Notes: a model not told the origin generated them from the sequence alone. A stretch of DNA of 15,903 bases from Candidatus Muproteobacteria bacterium (GCA_023266455.1 JAHFQD010000008.1:1-15903), one strand, 5' to 3'. Shown: positions 1 to 7,324, numbered from the stretch's first letter. Numbers and translations: made by a program.

Positions 1-506
1 AGACCGAAGACACACTTAAGCAAATCGCCGACGTCTTGCGCGCCAATCCCGCGGAAGCGGTCAAGAAAGTCGAACAGCTTCAAGGGCGTATTAAGACGTT
101 GGAGAAAGAAGTCGAACAGCTGCGCGGCAAACTCGCGCGCGGCGAGTCGGTAGATCTCGCCTCGCAAGCCAAAGAAATTAAAGGCGTGAAGGTCTTGGCA
201 GCGCGTCTGGACGGGGTTGACGCCAAAGGACTGCGCGACGCGATTGACCAACTTCGAGACAAACTGGCGCCAGCCGCGATCGTATTGGCCTCGGTGGTAG
301 ACAATAAAGTAACGCTGATCGCGGGCGTGACTAAAGAAATTAGCGATCGCGTTCACGCTGGCGAACTGGTCAACGAAGTGGCGATTAAAGTTGGTGGCAA
401 GGGTGGTGGCCGGCCAGATATGGCGCAAGCTGGCGGCAATGACCCGTCAGGGTTGGAAAGCGCGTTGTTGGCGGTGTCCGCTTGGGTAGAAGCGCGATTA
501 GCTTAG
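1..506 (+). CDS. alaS: Alanyl-tRNA synthetase, C-terminal part (5' end outside window)
   Basis: This is the last 167 residues of alanyl-tRNA synthetase, which charges tRNA-Ala and clears mischarged Ser and Gly. The frame is open from base 3, so the gene enters from the left. The first half of the visible part is a charged coiled-coil linker (KVEQLQGRIKTLEKEVEQLR). The second half is the C-terminal DHHA1-type domain, recognisable by the glycine-rich signature GGKGGGRPDMAQAGG near the end. That motif and the position directly upstream of lysC and csrA make the call firm. The catalytic and editing domains are not in the window. Confidence 0.97.
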   Translation, partial: TEDTLKQIADVLRANPAEAVKKVEQLQGRIKTLEKEVEQLRGKLARGESVDLASQAKEIKGVKVLAARLDGVDAKGLRDAIDQLRDKLAPAAIVLASVVDNKVTLIAGVTKEISDRVHAGELVNEVAIKVGGKGGGRPDMAQAGGNDPSGLESALLAVSAWVEARLA

Positions 507-550
507 AAATGAGCGATTAATATACCAATGGCCCTGTTTACTCCCATCTT

Positions 551-576
551 GAAAGCGGGTTTAATGTGCCGCTTTC
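551..576 (+). terminator. Hairpin between alaS and lysC, possible terminator or attenuating stem
   Basis: A perfect 8-bp inverted repeat, GAAAGCGG and CCGCTTTC, is separated by a 10-nt loop in the 91-bp gap between alaS and lysC. Only a mixed, weakly T-rich tail follows (CGATTCTTT), so termination is likely to be partial at best. It lies just upstream of the lysC ribosome binding region. No lysine-riboswitch-like architecture is visible in this short gap. Confidence 0.4.
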
Positions 577-597
577 CGATTCTTTCCAGGTAATTCC

Positions 598-1818
598 GTG
601 GCTCTCATTGTTCAGAAATACGGTGGCACCTCCGTAGGTAGCCCCGAGAGAATTAATGCTGTCGCCGATCGCGTCGCGCGCTGGCGCGCCGAAGGGCACG
701 ACATGGTTGTCGTCCTTTCCGCCATGACGGGTGAGACGGATCGTTTAATTAAATTAGCCAAGCAAATGCATGCTGAACCGCCCGCACGTGAGTTAGATGT
801 GCTGTTGGCGACGGGCGAACAAACCACTATCGCGCTGCTCAGTATGGCGCTTGAGAACCGTGGCGTGCCCGCGCGTTCCTACACAGGCCATCAAGTTCAC
901 ATTCTTACCGATAACGTGCACGGTAAAGCGCGCATCCTCGACATCGACGACGCGCGTGCGCGCGAGGATCTCGCGAAAGGCCGCGTTGTCGTCGTCGCCG
1001 GTTTCCAAGGCGTGGACGAATTCGGCAACATTACGACACTTGGCCGCGGCGGTTCCGATACCACCGCGGTAGCGATGGCGGCTGCACTTAAAGCGGACGA
1101 ATGCCAGATCTACACCGACGTGGACGGCGTATACACGACCGATCCACGTATCGTCCCGCAAGCACGACGTCTCGATCGCATCACAGTCGAAGAGATGCTC
1201 GAAATGGCGAGCTTGGGAGCCAAGGTATTGCAGATCCGTTCGGTTGAATTTGCCGGTAAATATAAAGTGCCGTTGCGTGTGCTGTCGTCGTTCGAAGACG
1301 GCCCGGGTACTTTAATTACGTATGAGGAAAACGAAATGGAAGCGCCTTTAATTTCTGGTATCGCTTTTAGTCGCGATGAAGCCAAAGTCGTCGTCCGCGG
1401 TGTGCCGGATCGTCCGGGTATCGCGGCGCAAATCCTAGGCGAAATCGGTAACGCTAACGTCAACGTCGACATGATCGTGCAAAACGTCGCCGCCGACGGC
1501 AACACTGATTTCACGTTCACCGTTCATCGCGGCGAATATAAAAAAGCGCTTGAAATCCTCAAGGTCGTCGCCAAAGAGCTAAAAGCGCGCGAAGTAATTG
1601 GCGACGACAAGATCGTAAAAATCTCCGTCGTTGGCGTAGGGATGCGTTCCCATGCGGGAATCGCGGCGCAGATGTTCCGGGCGTTGGCCAATGAAGGCAT
1701 TAATATTCAAATGATTTCGACATCCGAGATCAAAGTGTCGGTCGTGGTGGAAGAGAAGTATCTCGAATTGGGTGTACGGGCGTTGCACAGCGCCTTTGGA
1801 CTCGATAAAGCGGCGTAA
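598..1818 (+). CDS. lysC: Aspartate kinase, Pseudomonas-type monofunctional LysC/Ask
   Basis: Aspartokinase phosphorylates L-aspartate with ATP. This is the first step of lysine, threonine, methionine and diaminopimelate synthesis. The 406-residue protein opens with the kinase signature KYGGTSVGS (residues 7-15). An amino-acid-kinase domain covers roughly residues 1-240, with GGSDTTAVAMAAALKA near 150. Two ACT regulatory domains follow; the second has the conserved STSEIKVSVVV stretch where lysine and threonine feedback acts. It starts at GTG 598, because the N-terminal KYGG motif must sit a few residues in, and the preceding CAGG is a weak ribosome site. No homoserine dehydrogenase is fused, unlike ThrA and MetL. 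An in-frame ATG at 1336 with GAGG eight bases ahead could initiate a separate regulatory beta subunit. Confidence 0.97.
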   Translation: MALIVQKYGGTSVGSPERINAVADRVARWRAEGHDMVVVLSAMTGETDRLIKLAKQMHAEPPARELDVLLATGEQTTIALLSMALENRGVPARSYTGHQVHILTDNVHGKARILDIDDARAREDLAKGRVVVVAGFQGVDEFGNITTLGRGGSDTTAVAMAAALKADECQIYTDVDGVYTTDPRIVPQARRLDRITVEEMLEMASLGAKVLQIRSVEFAGKYKVPLRVLSSFEDGPGTLITYEENEMEAPLISGIAFSRDEAKVVVRGVPDRPGIAAQILGEIGNANVNVDMIVQNVAADGNTDFTFTVHRGEYKKALEILKVVAKELKAREVIGDDKIVKISVVGVGMRSHAGIAAQMFRALANEGINIQMISTSEIKVSVVVEEKYLELGVRALHSAFGLDKAA

Positions 1819-1846
1819 AGTAAACAGAATCCCTCGACTGGCACGG

Positions 1847-1887
1847 AAGCTGCATTATAACTAATGAGTTTTATTAGTTGGCAGCTT
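1847..1887 (+). terminator. Interrupted hairpin downstream of lysC, probable terminator
   Basis: Two nested 7-bp inverted repeats form one stem: AAGCTGC (1847-1853) pairs with GCAGCTT (1881-1887), and AACTAAT (1859-1865) pairs with ATTAGTT (1873-1879). The loop is 7 nt, with an asymmetric internal bulge. GTCGTTTT follows. The position 29 bases after the lysC stop suits a transcription terminator, but the weak U-tract and A/T-rich inner stem lower confidence. Confidence 0.45.
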
Positions 1888-1920
1888 GTCGTTTTAGCTG
1901 GCATTTCGAGGGGTGATGTC

Positions 1921-1986
1921 ATGGACGTGGCTAACCCTCCGACGAATGGAATGGATTTTGATCCAGGGAATGGCGTGCCTTTTTAA
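1921..1986 (+). CDS. Possible 21-residue leader or small protein upstream of csrA
   Basis: A short ORF starts at ATG 1921 and ends at TAA 1984-1986. A strong ribosome-binding sequence, GAGGGG (1908-1913), sits seven bases ahead of the start. The product would be 21 residues rich in Gly, Pro, Asp and Asn, with no recognisable domain, membrane segment or signal. It lies between the lysC hairpin and csrA. The good Shine-Dalgarno is the only positive evidence, and such short frames occur by chance. Confidence 0.2.
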   Translation: MDVANPPTNGMDFDPGNGVPF

Positions 1987-1987
1987 A
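1958..1987 (+). promoter_or_regulatory. Candidate sigma-70 promoter for csrA
   Basis: TTGATC (1958-1963) and TTTAAA (1982-1987) are spaced 18 bases apart, about 95 bases before the csrA start. The -35 box matches consensus at four of six positions and the -10 at four of six. It lies after the lysC hairpin, where an independent csrA promoter would be expected. Other promoters are possible. Confidence 0.3.
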
Positions 1988-2040
1988 ACAGGGTGTATGT
2001 GTATTCGGCAACCAGACAAGCGCCGAGAACAGATATAAAC

Positions 2041-2072
2041 GGACGATTTACGGACACCAGCTACGTGTAGGA
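2041..2072 (+). promoter_or_regulatory. csrA leader with three GGA motifs, possible CsrA autoregulatory sites
   Basis: Three GGA triplets lie in 32 bases ahead of csrA: ACGGA at 2039-2043, ACGGA at 2050-2054, and GGA 2070-2072 inside the Shine-Dalgarno TAGGAG. CsrA dimers bind ANGGA motifs, and E. coli CsrA represses its own mRNA by covering the ribosome site. The spacing fits that mechanism. The assignment rests on motif position, not on a folded structure. Confidence 0.45.
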
Positions 2073-2082
2073 GTAGAGCGCA

Positions 2083-2304
2083 ATGCTGATTTTAACCAGA
2101 CGCATCGGCGAGACCTTGAACATCGGAGACGATGTACAAGTGACAGTGCTTGGGATCAAAGGCAACCAGGTTCGCATCGGCGTGAACGCGCCGAAAGAGA
2201 TTCCGGTTCATCGCGAAGAGATCTACGAGCGCATCAAGAAAGAAAAAGAAGCGGGAATCGTACACGATCCCGACGTTGCCAAAGCAGGCAACAACAAAGG
2301 CTGA
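2083..2304 (+). CDS. csrA: Carbon storage regulator CsrA/RsmA
   Basis: CsrA is a small homodimeric RNA-binding protein that controls translation and stability of mRNAs for carbon storage, motility, biofilm and virulence by binding GGA-containing leaders. The 73-residue product begins [20 protein letters not shown] and contains [22 protein letters not shown]. It therefore has the conserved RNA-contact residues R6-R7 in the N-terminal strand and the VHREEI segment in the last strand and helix. Length is slightly above the 61-65 residues of enteric CsrA because of a longer tail ([13 protein letters not shown]). The start at ATG 2083 is preceded by TAGGAG at 2068-2073. Its place after alaS-lysC and before tRNA-Ser and tRNA-Arg is typical of gammaproteobacteria. 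Confidence 0.98.
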   Translation: MLILTRRIGETLNIGDDVQVTVLGIKGNQVRIGVNAPKEIPVHREEIYERIKKEKEAGIVHDPDVAKAGNNKG

Positions 2305-2311
2305 AGAAAAC

Positions 2312-2340
2312 TTTACGATAGTTCCTTCACCTTGTATGCT
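2312..2340 (+). promoter_or_regulatory. Candidate promoter of tRNA-Ser
   Basis: TTTACG (2312-2317) and TATGCT (2335-2340) are separated by 17 bases, and the -10 box ends 16 bases before the mature tRNA-Ser. A G/C-containing discriminator (TCGGTGCGC) follows, as is common for stable-RNA promoters under stringent control. The tRNA could also be co-transcribed from csrA. Confidence 0.45.
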
Positions 2341-2356
2341 TCGGTGCGCTTCGATC

Positions 2357-2447
2357 GGAGAGATGGCCGAGTGGTCGAAGGCGCACCCCTGCTAAGGGTG
2401 TATACGTCAAAAGCGTATCGAGGGTTCAAATCCCTCTCTCTCCGCCA
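2357..2447 (+). tRNA. tRNA-Ser (anticodon GCU)
   Basis: The 91-base gene has a long variable arm, as class II serine tRNAs do. Acceptor arms are GGAGAGA and TCTCTCC followed by G and an encoded CCA. The anticodon stem is CACCC/GGGTG with loop CTGCTAA, giving anticodon GCT at 2391-2393, which reads AGC and AGU. The T arm is GAGGG-TTCAAAT-CCCTC. Position after csrA matches serV-type synteny. Confidence 0.97.
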
Positions 2448-2509
2448 GTTTCAGTTACGCACCGCTTAATTCAGCTGTAAACCCCACTCTGTTTTTCTAT
2501 CGTTTTGGG

Positions 2510-2515
2510 TATAAT
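2510..2515 (+). promoter_or_regulatory. -10 box of tRNA-Arg(ACG) promoter
   Basis: A perfect TATAAT lies 19 bases upstream of the mature tRNA-Arg. It is followed by a very G/C-rich discriminator (CGCGCAC), typical of stable-RNA promoters. No convincing -35 hexamer is visible at 16-18 bases upstream. Confidence 0.55.
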
Positions 2516-2534
2516 CGCGCACCCAAGCAGTTAC

Positions 2535-2611
2535 GCGCCCGTAGCTCAGCTGGATAGAGTACCTGGCTACGAACCAGGTGGTCGGGAGTTCGAATCTCTC
2601 CGGGCGCGCCA
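2535..2611 (+). tRNA. tRNA-Arg (anticodon ACG)
   Basis: This is a 77-base gene with encoded CCA. The acceptor stem is GCGCCCG/CGGGCGC, the discriminator base is G, and the anticodon stem CCTGG/CCAGG carries loop CTACGAA. The anticodon ACG (2569-2571) is expected to become ICG through TadA and read CGU, CGC and CGA. The T arm is GGGAG-TTCGAAT-CTCTC, one pair being a G-T wobble. The D loop carries the GGA expected to supply A20 for ArgRS. The gene is identical to the tRNA at 13238-13314 except for the first anticodon base. Confidence 0.97.
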
Positions 2612-2784
2612 TTTCCTTCAAGCACTTATCGCATCATCGGCAGAGTGGTCGTTAGACGACTTTGCCAATTCTTTGCCACTAACCACTCAAAGACGAGTGA
2701 CACTTGATGAAATCAACACCCTGGTTATGGCGACAAAACAGCCTTATATTTCAAGCTCCTAACTACTAGCACAATTTTTAGTAG

Positions 2785-2801
2785 TCCGTACATTGTACGG
2801 A
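2785..2801. promoter_or_regulatory. Palindromic operator of the toxin-antitoxin operon
   Basis: A perfect 8-1-8 palindrome, TCCGTACA-T-TGTACGGA, ends three bases before a good -10 box, TATAGT (2805-2810), and lies 37 bases ahead of the antitoxin start. Ribbon-helix-helix antitoxins of TacA/AtaR type bind palindromes in their own promoter with the toxin as co-repressor. The placement over the -35/spacer region fits repression by blocking RNA polymerase. The -35 box itself is poor. Confidence 0.7.
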
Positions 2802-2838
2802 TGCTATAGTCAGCCTGTATTTACGAGGAGAAACGACT

Positions 2839-3114
2839 ATGCGCAATTCCACGAAACGCCGGGAAGATCGGCTCGAAGTCCGCTTGACGCCCAAGGCAAA
2901 ATCCATGTTGAAGCGCGCTGCCTCGATTGAGCGCAAGAGCGTGAGTACCTTCATCGTCGACAAGGGACTTGAGGCGGCGGCGGAAACACTCGCGGCACGT
3001 TCCGAGTTCCGGTTGAACACCAAACAGTATGACGCCTTTGTCGCAGCGCTCGATGCCGCGAAGTCGATGCCGCGCCTTGAAAAGCTTCTCAAAACACCAA
3101 GCACTCTTGAATGA
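2839..3114 (+). CDS. DUF1778 (TacA-like) ribbon-helix-helix antitoxin
   Basis: This 91-residue protein should be the antitoxin of a type II pair. It neutralises the adjacent acetyltransferase and represses the operon. Residues 8-50 look like a ribbon-helix-helix fold: a short basic strand (RLEVRLTPKAKSMLKRA) followed by helices containing KSVSTFIVDKGLEAA. This is the pattern of DUF1778/TacA antitoxins. The C-terminal part, including FRLNTKQYDAFVAALDA, is the segment that in the family wraps the toxin. The start at ATG 2839 has GAGGAG at 2825-2830. Its stop TGA overlaps the toxin start in an ATGA junction, indicating translational coupling. A palindrome in its promoter is the likely operator. 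Confidence 0.9.
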   Translation: MRNSTKRREDRLEVRLTPKAKSMLKRAASIERKSVSTFIVDKGLEAAAETLAARSEFRLNTKQYDAFVAALDAAKSMPRLEKLLKTPSTLE

Positions 3115-3614
3115 GCCGGTATGGCGTTGTCGAAAAACTGCGGCGTGAGCATTTACTTGACAGCTTCGATTGTGGCAAGGAGGATTTGAACCGCTTCCTC
3201 AAGCGTCAGGCATGGAGCAACCAGCAGGCCCATAGTGCACAAACCTACGTTCTCGCTGAAGAGCTAACCGTGTTCGGCTATTACAGTTTGGCGGCGGGCG
3301 CTGTAACCCATGACGAAGCGACCGAGCGAACACGGAAGGGTCTGGCGCGGCATCCCATCCCTGTCATCCTCCTTGCGCGTCTGGCAGTGGATGTGTCACG
3401 ACAAGGGAAGGGAATCGGCCCAGCGCTGCTCAAGGACGCCTTGCAGCGTGCGGCGCAGGCGGCGGATACCATCGGCGCTAGAGCAGTGCTTGTTCACGCG
3501 AAAGACGATAATGCAAAGGGCTTCTACACACATTTCAATTTCGAGCCGAGCCCGAGCGATGCCTACCATCTGCTGCTCATTATGAAGGACTTGTTGGAAA
3601 TGATTGGCACGTGA
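3111..3614 (+). CDS. GNAT acetyltransferase toxin, TacT/AtaT type
   Basis: This 167-residue GNAT-fold enzyme is the probable toxin. Characterised relatives use acetyl-CoA to acetylate the amino group of charged elongator tRNAs and stop translation. Visible features are LLARLAVDVSRQGKGIG (residues 87-103), containing the acetyl-CoA pyrophosphate-binding R-Q-G-K-G-I-G loop, and AKGFYTHFNFEPSP, in which Tyr139 matches the family's catalytic tyrosine. The N-terminal FDCGKEDLNRFLKRQA is also typical of TacT-like proteins. Length is normal for the family. The gene overlaps the antitoxin by four bases. Which tRNA it targets cannot be read from sequence. Confidence 0.9.
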   Translation: MSRYGVVEKLRREHLLDSFDCGKEDLNRFLKRQAWSNQQAHSAQTYVLAEELTVFGYYSLAAGAVTHDEATERTRKGLARHPIPVILLARLAVDVSRQGKGIGPALLKDALQRAAQAADTIGARAVLVHAKDDNAKGFYTHFNFEPSPSDAYHLLLIMKDLLEMIGT

Positions 3615-3673
3615 CCTGAGAACATCTCTGGTGCAATGAACATAATGACGCTCGTTCTGGCAAACTTTAGGAC

Positions 3674-4972
3674 ATGGAAGCGATGACCGAGCCAACAATT
3701 ATCTGCCCGAATTGCAAGACCGTAATTCGTCTGACGGAGTCGCTCGCGGCTCCTTTGATTGCTGCTACGCGCCAGCAATACGAGCAACAGTTGACACAAA
3801 AGGATGAGGAAATCGCCAAGCGCGAGCAGGGGCTTCGCGAAAAAGAAAAGCAGGTTGCGGAGGCGAAGCGCACTCTCGACGAGCAGATTGCTGATCAGGT
3901 TGCAGCGCAGCTGAGGACTGAGCGTGCACGTGTGGTGGTTGAAGAGGCCAAAAAAGCGAAGCTCGAAAGTGCGGCCGAGTTGGAAACAAAGGTACGCGAG
4001 CTAACTGACCTGCACGAAGTGCTGAAGGCGCGCGATGAAAAATTGGCCGAAGCTCAAAATGCACAAGCAGAGCTAATCAAGAAGCAACGCGAACTGGATG
4101 ACGCCAAACGCGAGTTAGAACTCACAGTAGAGAAGCGCATCCAGGATGGCCTGAACAATGTGCGCACCGCTGCGAAGCGCGAGGCCGAAGAGGGGCTGAA
4201 ACTCAAGGTGATGGAGAAAGACCAAACCATTTCCTCGATGCAGCAAACGATTGAGGAACTCAAGCGAAAGGCCGAGCAGGGCTCCCAACAGTTGCAAGGC
4301 GAAGTGCAGGAGCTGGAGCTTGAGAATTTACTCCGAGTAAAATTTCCATTCGACTCTATCGAACCAGTCGCCAAAGGCGAGTTTGGCGGCGATGTGCTTC
4401 AGCGCGTAGTCAGTCAAACAGGTCAACAGAGTGGATCAATCCTTTGGGAATCGAAGCGCACTAAAAATTGGAGCGACGGCTGGCTCACCAAGCTGCGCGA
4501 GGATCAGCGAACAGCGAAGGCTGAAGTATCAGTTCTTGTAAGTCAGGTTCTTCCGAAAGACATCGAAACCTTTGACGTGATCGACGGCGTCTGGGTAACC
4601 AGCCCGCGCACGGCACTGCCTGTTGCAACCGTGCTGCGTAATACGCTTCTACAAGTGAGCATGGCTCGTCAGGTGAATGAGGGGCAACAGACCAAGACTG
4701 AGATGGTTTACCAGTACCTCACCGGCCCTCGGTTCCGTCATCGCGTGGAGGCGATTGTCGAGGCTTTCTCGTCCATGAAAGAAGACTTAGATAAAGAGCG
4801 TAAGGCCATCATGAAGCAGTGGGCCAAACGCGAGGAACAAATCGAGCGTGTCATGGGAGCGACGGTCGGCATGTACGGCGATCTGCAGGGTATTGCGGGA
4901 AAATCATTGCAGGAGATTGAAGGAATGGAACTGCCAGCATTGGAGTTTGATGCAGAACCGCCGTCCGAATGA
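3674..4972 (+). CDS. DUF2130 protein: zinc ribbon, coiled coil and nuclease-like C-terminal domain
   Basis: The product is 432 residues and its function is not established. A CPNC pair (C11, C14) near the N-terminus resembles half a zinc ribbon. Residues 30-220 are a long Lys/Glu/Gln-rich coiled coil. Residues 220-400 match the DUF2130 domain as I know it. That part contains GEFGGD240, then SILWE259SK261RTK, and an upstream glutamate at 217. The D...ExK layout is what a PD-(D/E)XK nuclease core looks like, so DNA cleavage is possible but inferred. ATG 3674 has TAGGA almost touching it; ATG 3683 (Met4) sits 10 bases from the same TAGGA and may be the true start. The gene lies between the toxin-antitoxin pair and the AAA ATPase, 63 bases before the latter. 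Confidence 0.85.
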   Translation: MEAMTEPTIICPNCKTVIRLTESLAAPLIAATRQQYEQQLTQKDEEIAKREQGLREKEKQVAEAKRTLDEQIADQVAAQLRTERARVVVEEAKKAKLESAAELETKVRELTDLHEVLKARDEKLAEAQNAQAELIKKQRELDDAKRELELTVEKRIQDGLNNVRTAAKREAEEGLKLKVMEKDQTISSMQQTIEELKRKAEQGSQQLQGEVQELELENLLRVKFPFDSIEPVAKGEFGGDVLQRVVSQTGQQSGSILWESKRTKNWSDGWLTKLREDQRTAKAEVSVLVSQVLPKDIETFDVIDGVWVTSPRTALPVATVLRNTLLQVSMARQVNEGQQTKTEMVYQYLTGPRFRHRVEAIVEAFSSMKEDLDKERKAIMKQWAKREEQIERVMGATVGMYGDLQGIAGKSLQEIEGMELPALEFDAEPPSE

Positions 4973-5035
4973 ATCGAATGATCCTCAGGCAACTAGTCCT
5001 GGCTAAAGGCGCGAGAAAAGGTTAGAGGGAACAAC

Positions 5036-7324
5036 ATGCTTCAGCGGATTGAAGAGATTCAGGGCATAGGACTACTGCATTCAGCGAATGGCAAGTCGCA
5101 CACCTTCCAAAAGGCAACGCTAATCTATGCCGACAATGGTCGCGGTAAATCCACGCTAGCTGCTGTGCTGAGATCATTATCTACCGGCGATGTGTCCCTG
5201 CTTACGCACCGCAAAACCGTTGACGGAACGCTGGAGGCAAAGGCGATCCTACAATTTGATAGCGGCCATAAGGTGACCTTTACTGGAAGCACTTGGTCTG
5301 AGCGGCGCCCAGAGGTGTTAGTTTTCGACGCGGACTTTGTAGAACGGAACGTATATTCCGGTGGCGAGGTCAACACTGGACACCGAAAGAACCTCCTTGA
5401 ATTCGCGCTTGGCGAACCCGCTGTGGCGGCAAGGGCAACTGTTGACAAAGCAACTGTTGATGCAAAGACCGCAACAGAGAGGGTGCGGAGTCTAACTGAG
5501 CAACTCTCTGGGCATCACACCGACTTGACACTGGCTCAGTTTGAAAAGCTACCAAATGTGGCGGATGCCGATGTTCAACTCGCAGCGCTACAAAAGCGAA
5601 TTATTGCCGCAAGCAACATCGCAGCGATTGTCGCCAAGGTTGCCCCAGCTGCAATCCCAGTACCTACGTTTGACGTGGTTAACTTGTTCGCGGGGCTTAA
5701 GATTTCCTTGGTCGATGTGCATGCGGAAGCAGAACAAGTCGTCAAGCAACATGCGCAAAAGCTTGGCGGTGCGGCTGCCGAAAGCTGGTTGAGCCAAGGT
5801 AAGCAATTCGGCGATGGTGAAACGTGCCCCTATTGCGGCCAAGACACAAAAAATAACGATTTGATTCGGGCCTATCAAACTCACTTCAACGCCGCATACA
5901 CGGCGCTAAAGAGCAAGGTCGCCTCTTTGTCTAACACAGTTGCAGTCGGTACAAGTGCGAGCGTCGTCGATGTGTTTGCGCAAAGTATCGCCACCGCCAA
6001 AGCGCAGGCGGCGGCGTGGAGTGAACATGTACAGATGCCGCTTATTAGCTTCAAGGACGAAACCGCACGTTTGTCGTTTGCTGAACTTCGGGAATTTGTT
6101 CTCGACCTAGTCCACCGGAAACAGACGTCGCCAGCTGAACCGATGGGTACTGACTCTGATCTAGAAAAGGCTTTGGCGTTGTGGCAAAAAGCAGTCGCAC
6201 CGATGCAAGCAGCAAACGGGACGATCAATGCCGCTAGTGTATTGATTACGGCGTTCAAAGGGACGCTTGCAACTAACAAGGTCGAGCAACTGCTGAGGGA
6301 AGTGGTACAGCTTCAAGCGTCTAAGAACCGTCACACGCCGGTGGTGGTTGACCTCTTCATCGAGCTCGCGACGGCGCGCACAGACGCGACTAATGCAGAG
6401 GCCACAAAGAAGACCGAACGCGAAAAACTCGACGCGCTGATGACTAGCACATTGCAGCAGTATGAAAAGTCCATTAACGCTCTTCTGAAAAACTTCGGGG
6501 CAGCGTTCAGCATTAAGAATATGGGGGCAAATTTCAAAGGCGCTGCTCCACGCACAGAATATGGACTCTCGTTGCGAGGAAAAGATGTTGTGTTGGAAGG
6601 CGGTCCACCATCTTTCTCAACCACCATGAGCGAGGGAGACAAGCGCACTCTCGCTTTCGCATTTTTCATTGCTAGTACGCTCGCAGATACCAAGCTGACG
6701 TCGCGAACCGTCGTTATCGATGATCCTATGTGCAGCTTGGACATCAACCGAAAACATCACACTAAGTCAGTACTAAAAAACCTGCATTCAAAGGCCGGAC
6801 AACTTATTGTGCTCGCACATGATCCATACTTTATTCGCGATCTACGAGACGCGCTGTATAAGGGCGATCCTGCTACGCCTGTTGCAATATTCCAGCTCGC
6901 TCTTGCCGCTGATAACTATACGGACTTTGCGGCGCTCGATGTGGACAAGGTGTGCGAATCAGATTATTTCCAACACCATCGCTTACTTAACGAATTTTCG
7001 GCAGGGGAAAATACAGATGCAAGAGCGGTTGCCAAAGCAATTCGCCCGATGCTTGAAGGGTATCTCCATCGCAGGTTTCCCGGTCTGGTTCCGAAGTCAT
7101 TGATGTTTGGTCATGTGGTTGTCCACATACGGAATGTGCAGTCCGGAAATCCTTTGAGTCACGCCCAGAACTTGCTGACTACGTTGAATGATATCAACGA
7201 ATACGCCGGACAGTTTCACCATGACACCAACCCAGGTGGTGCGGAAACGGTGGCGGTCATAGCGTCCGAACTGAAAATATACGTAGATAAGTCTCTAGCT
7301 CTGGTTCATAAAGGGGCTCCTTAA
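5036..7324 (+). CDS. AAA_13 family ATPase, PrrC/RloC-like
   Basis: This 762-residue ABC/SMC-type ATPase carries every nucleotide-binding motif. Walker A is NGRGKST with K38 (residues 34-40), the signature is SEGDKR (532-537), Walker B is VVIDDP with D562-D563, and the H-loop is LAHDP with H595. The middle region is helical and contains CPYCGQ (C264, C267), recalling the zinc-hook region of RloC. This architecture belongs to the AAA_13 family, which includes the PrrC and RloC anticodon nucleases. After the ATPase, R670-P-M-L-E674 and a His pair (H728-H729) resemble the R-x3-E...H active site reported for PrrC/RloC, though the E-to-H spacing is longer. GAGGGA precedes ATG 5036, and the next gene starts three bases after the stop. 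The alternative is a DNA-end sensing or repair ATPase without nuclease activity. Confidence 0.85.
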   Translation: MLQRIEEIQGIGLLHSANGKSHTFQKATLIYADNGRGKSTLAAVLRSLSTGDVSLLTHRKTVDGTLEAKAILQFDSGHKVTFTGSTWSERRPEVLVFDADFVERNVYSGGEVNTGHRKNLLEFALGEPAVAARATVDKATVDAKTATERVRSLTEQLSGHHTDLTLAQFEKLPNVADADVQLAALQKRIIAASNIAAIVAKVAPAAIPVPTFDVVNLFAGLKISLVDVHAEAEQVVKQHAQKLGGAAAESWLSQGKQFGDGETCPYCGQDTKNNDLIRAYQTHFNAAYTALKSKVASLSNTVAVGTSASVVDVFAQSIATAKAQAAAWSEHVQMPLISFKDETARLSFAELREFVLDLVHRKQTSPAEPMGTDSDLEKALALWQKAVAPMQAANGTINAASVLITAFKGTLATNKVEQLLREVVQLQASKNRHTPVVVDLFIELATARTDATNAEATKKTEREKLDALMTSTLQQYEKSINALLKNFGAAFSIKNMGANFKGAAPRTEYGLSLRGKDVVLEGGPPSFSTTMSEGDKRTLAFAFFIASTLADTKLTSRTVVIDDPMCSLDINRKHHTKSVLKNLHSKAGQLIVLAHDPYFIRDLRDALYKGDPATPVAIFQLALAADNYTDFAALDVDKVCESDYFQHHRLLNEFSAGENTDARAVAKAIRPMLEGYLHRRFPGLVPKSLMFGHVVVHIRNVQSGNPLSHAQNLLTTLNDINEYAGQFHHDTNPGGAETVAVIASELKIYVDKSLALVHKGAP

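Noticed and set aside
507..597. Lysine riboswitch ahead of lysC
   Set aside because: The gap is only 91 bases, much shorter than an L box, and shows a single simple hairpin.
793..1161. Long minus-strand frames opposite lysC (also 1110-1520 and 1579-1788)
   Set aside because: They lie wholly within a certain gene and carry no family signature or ribosome site.
2505..2762. 85-codon plus-strand frame through the tRNA-Arg gene
   Set aside because: Its first third is the tRNA itself. The remainder has no ribosome site and no recognisable domain.
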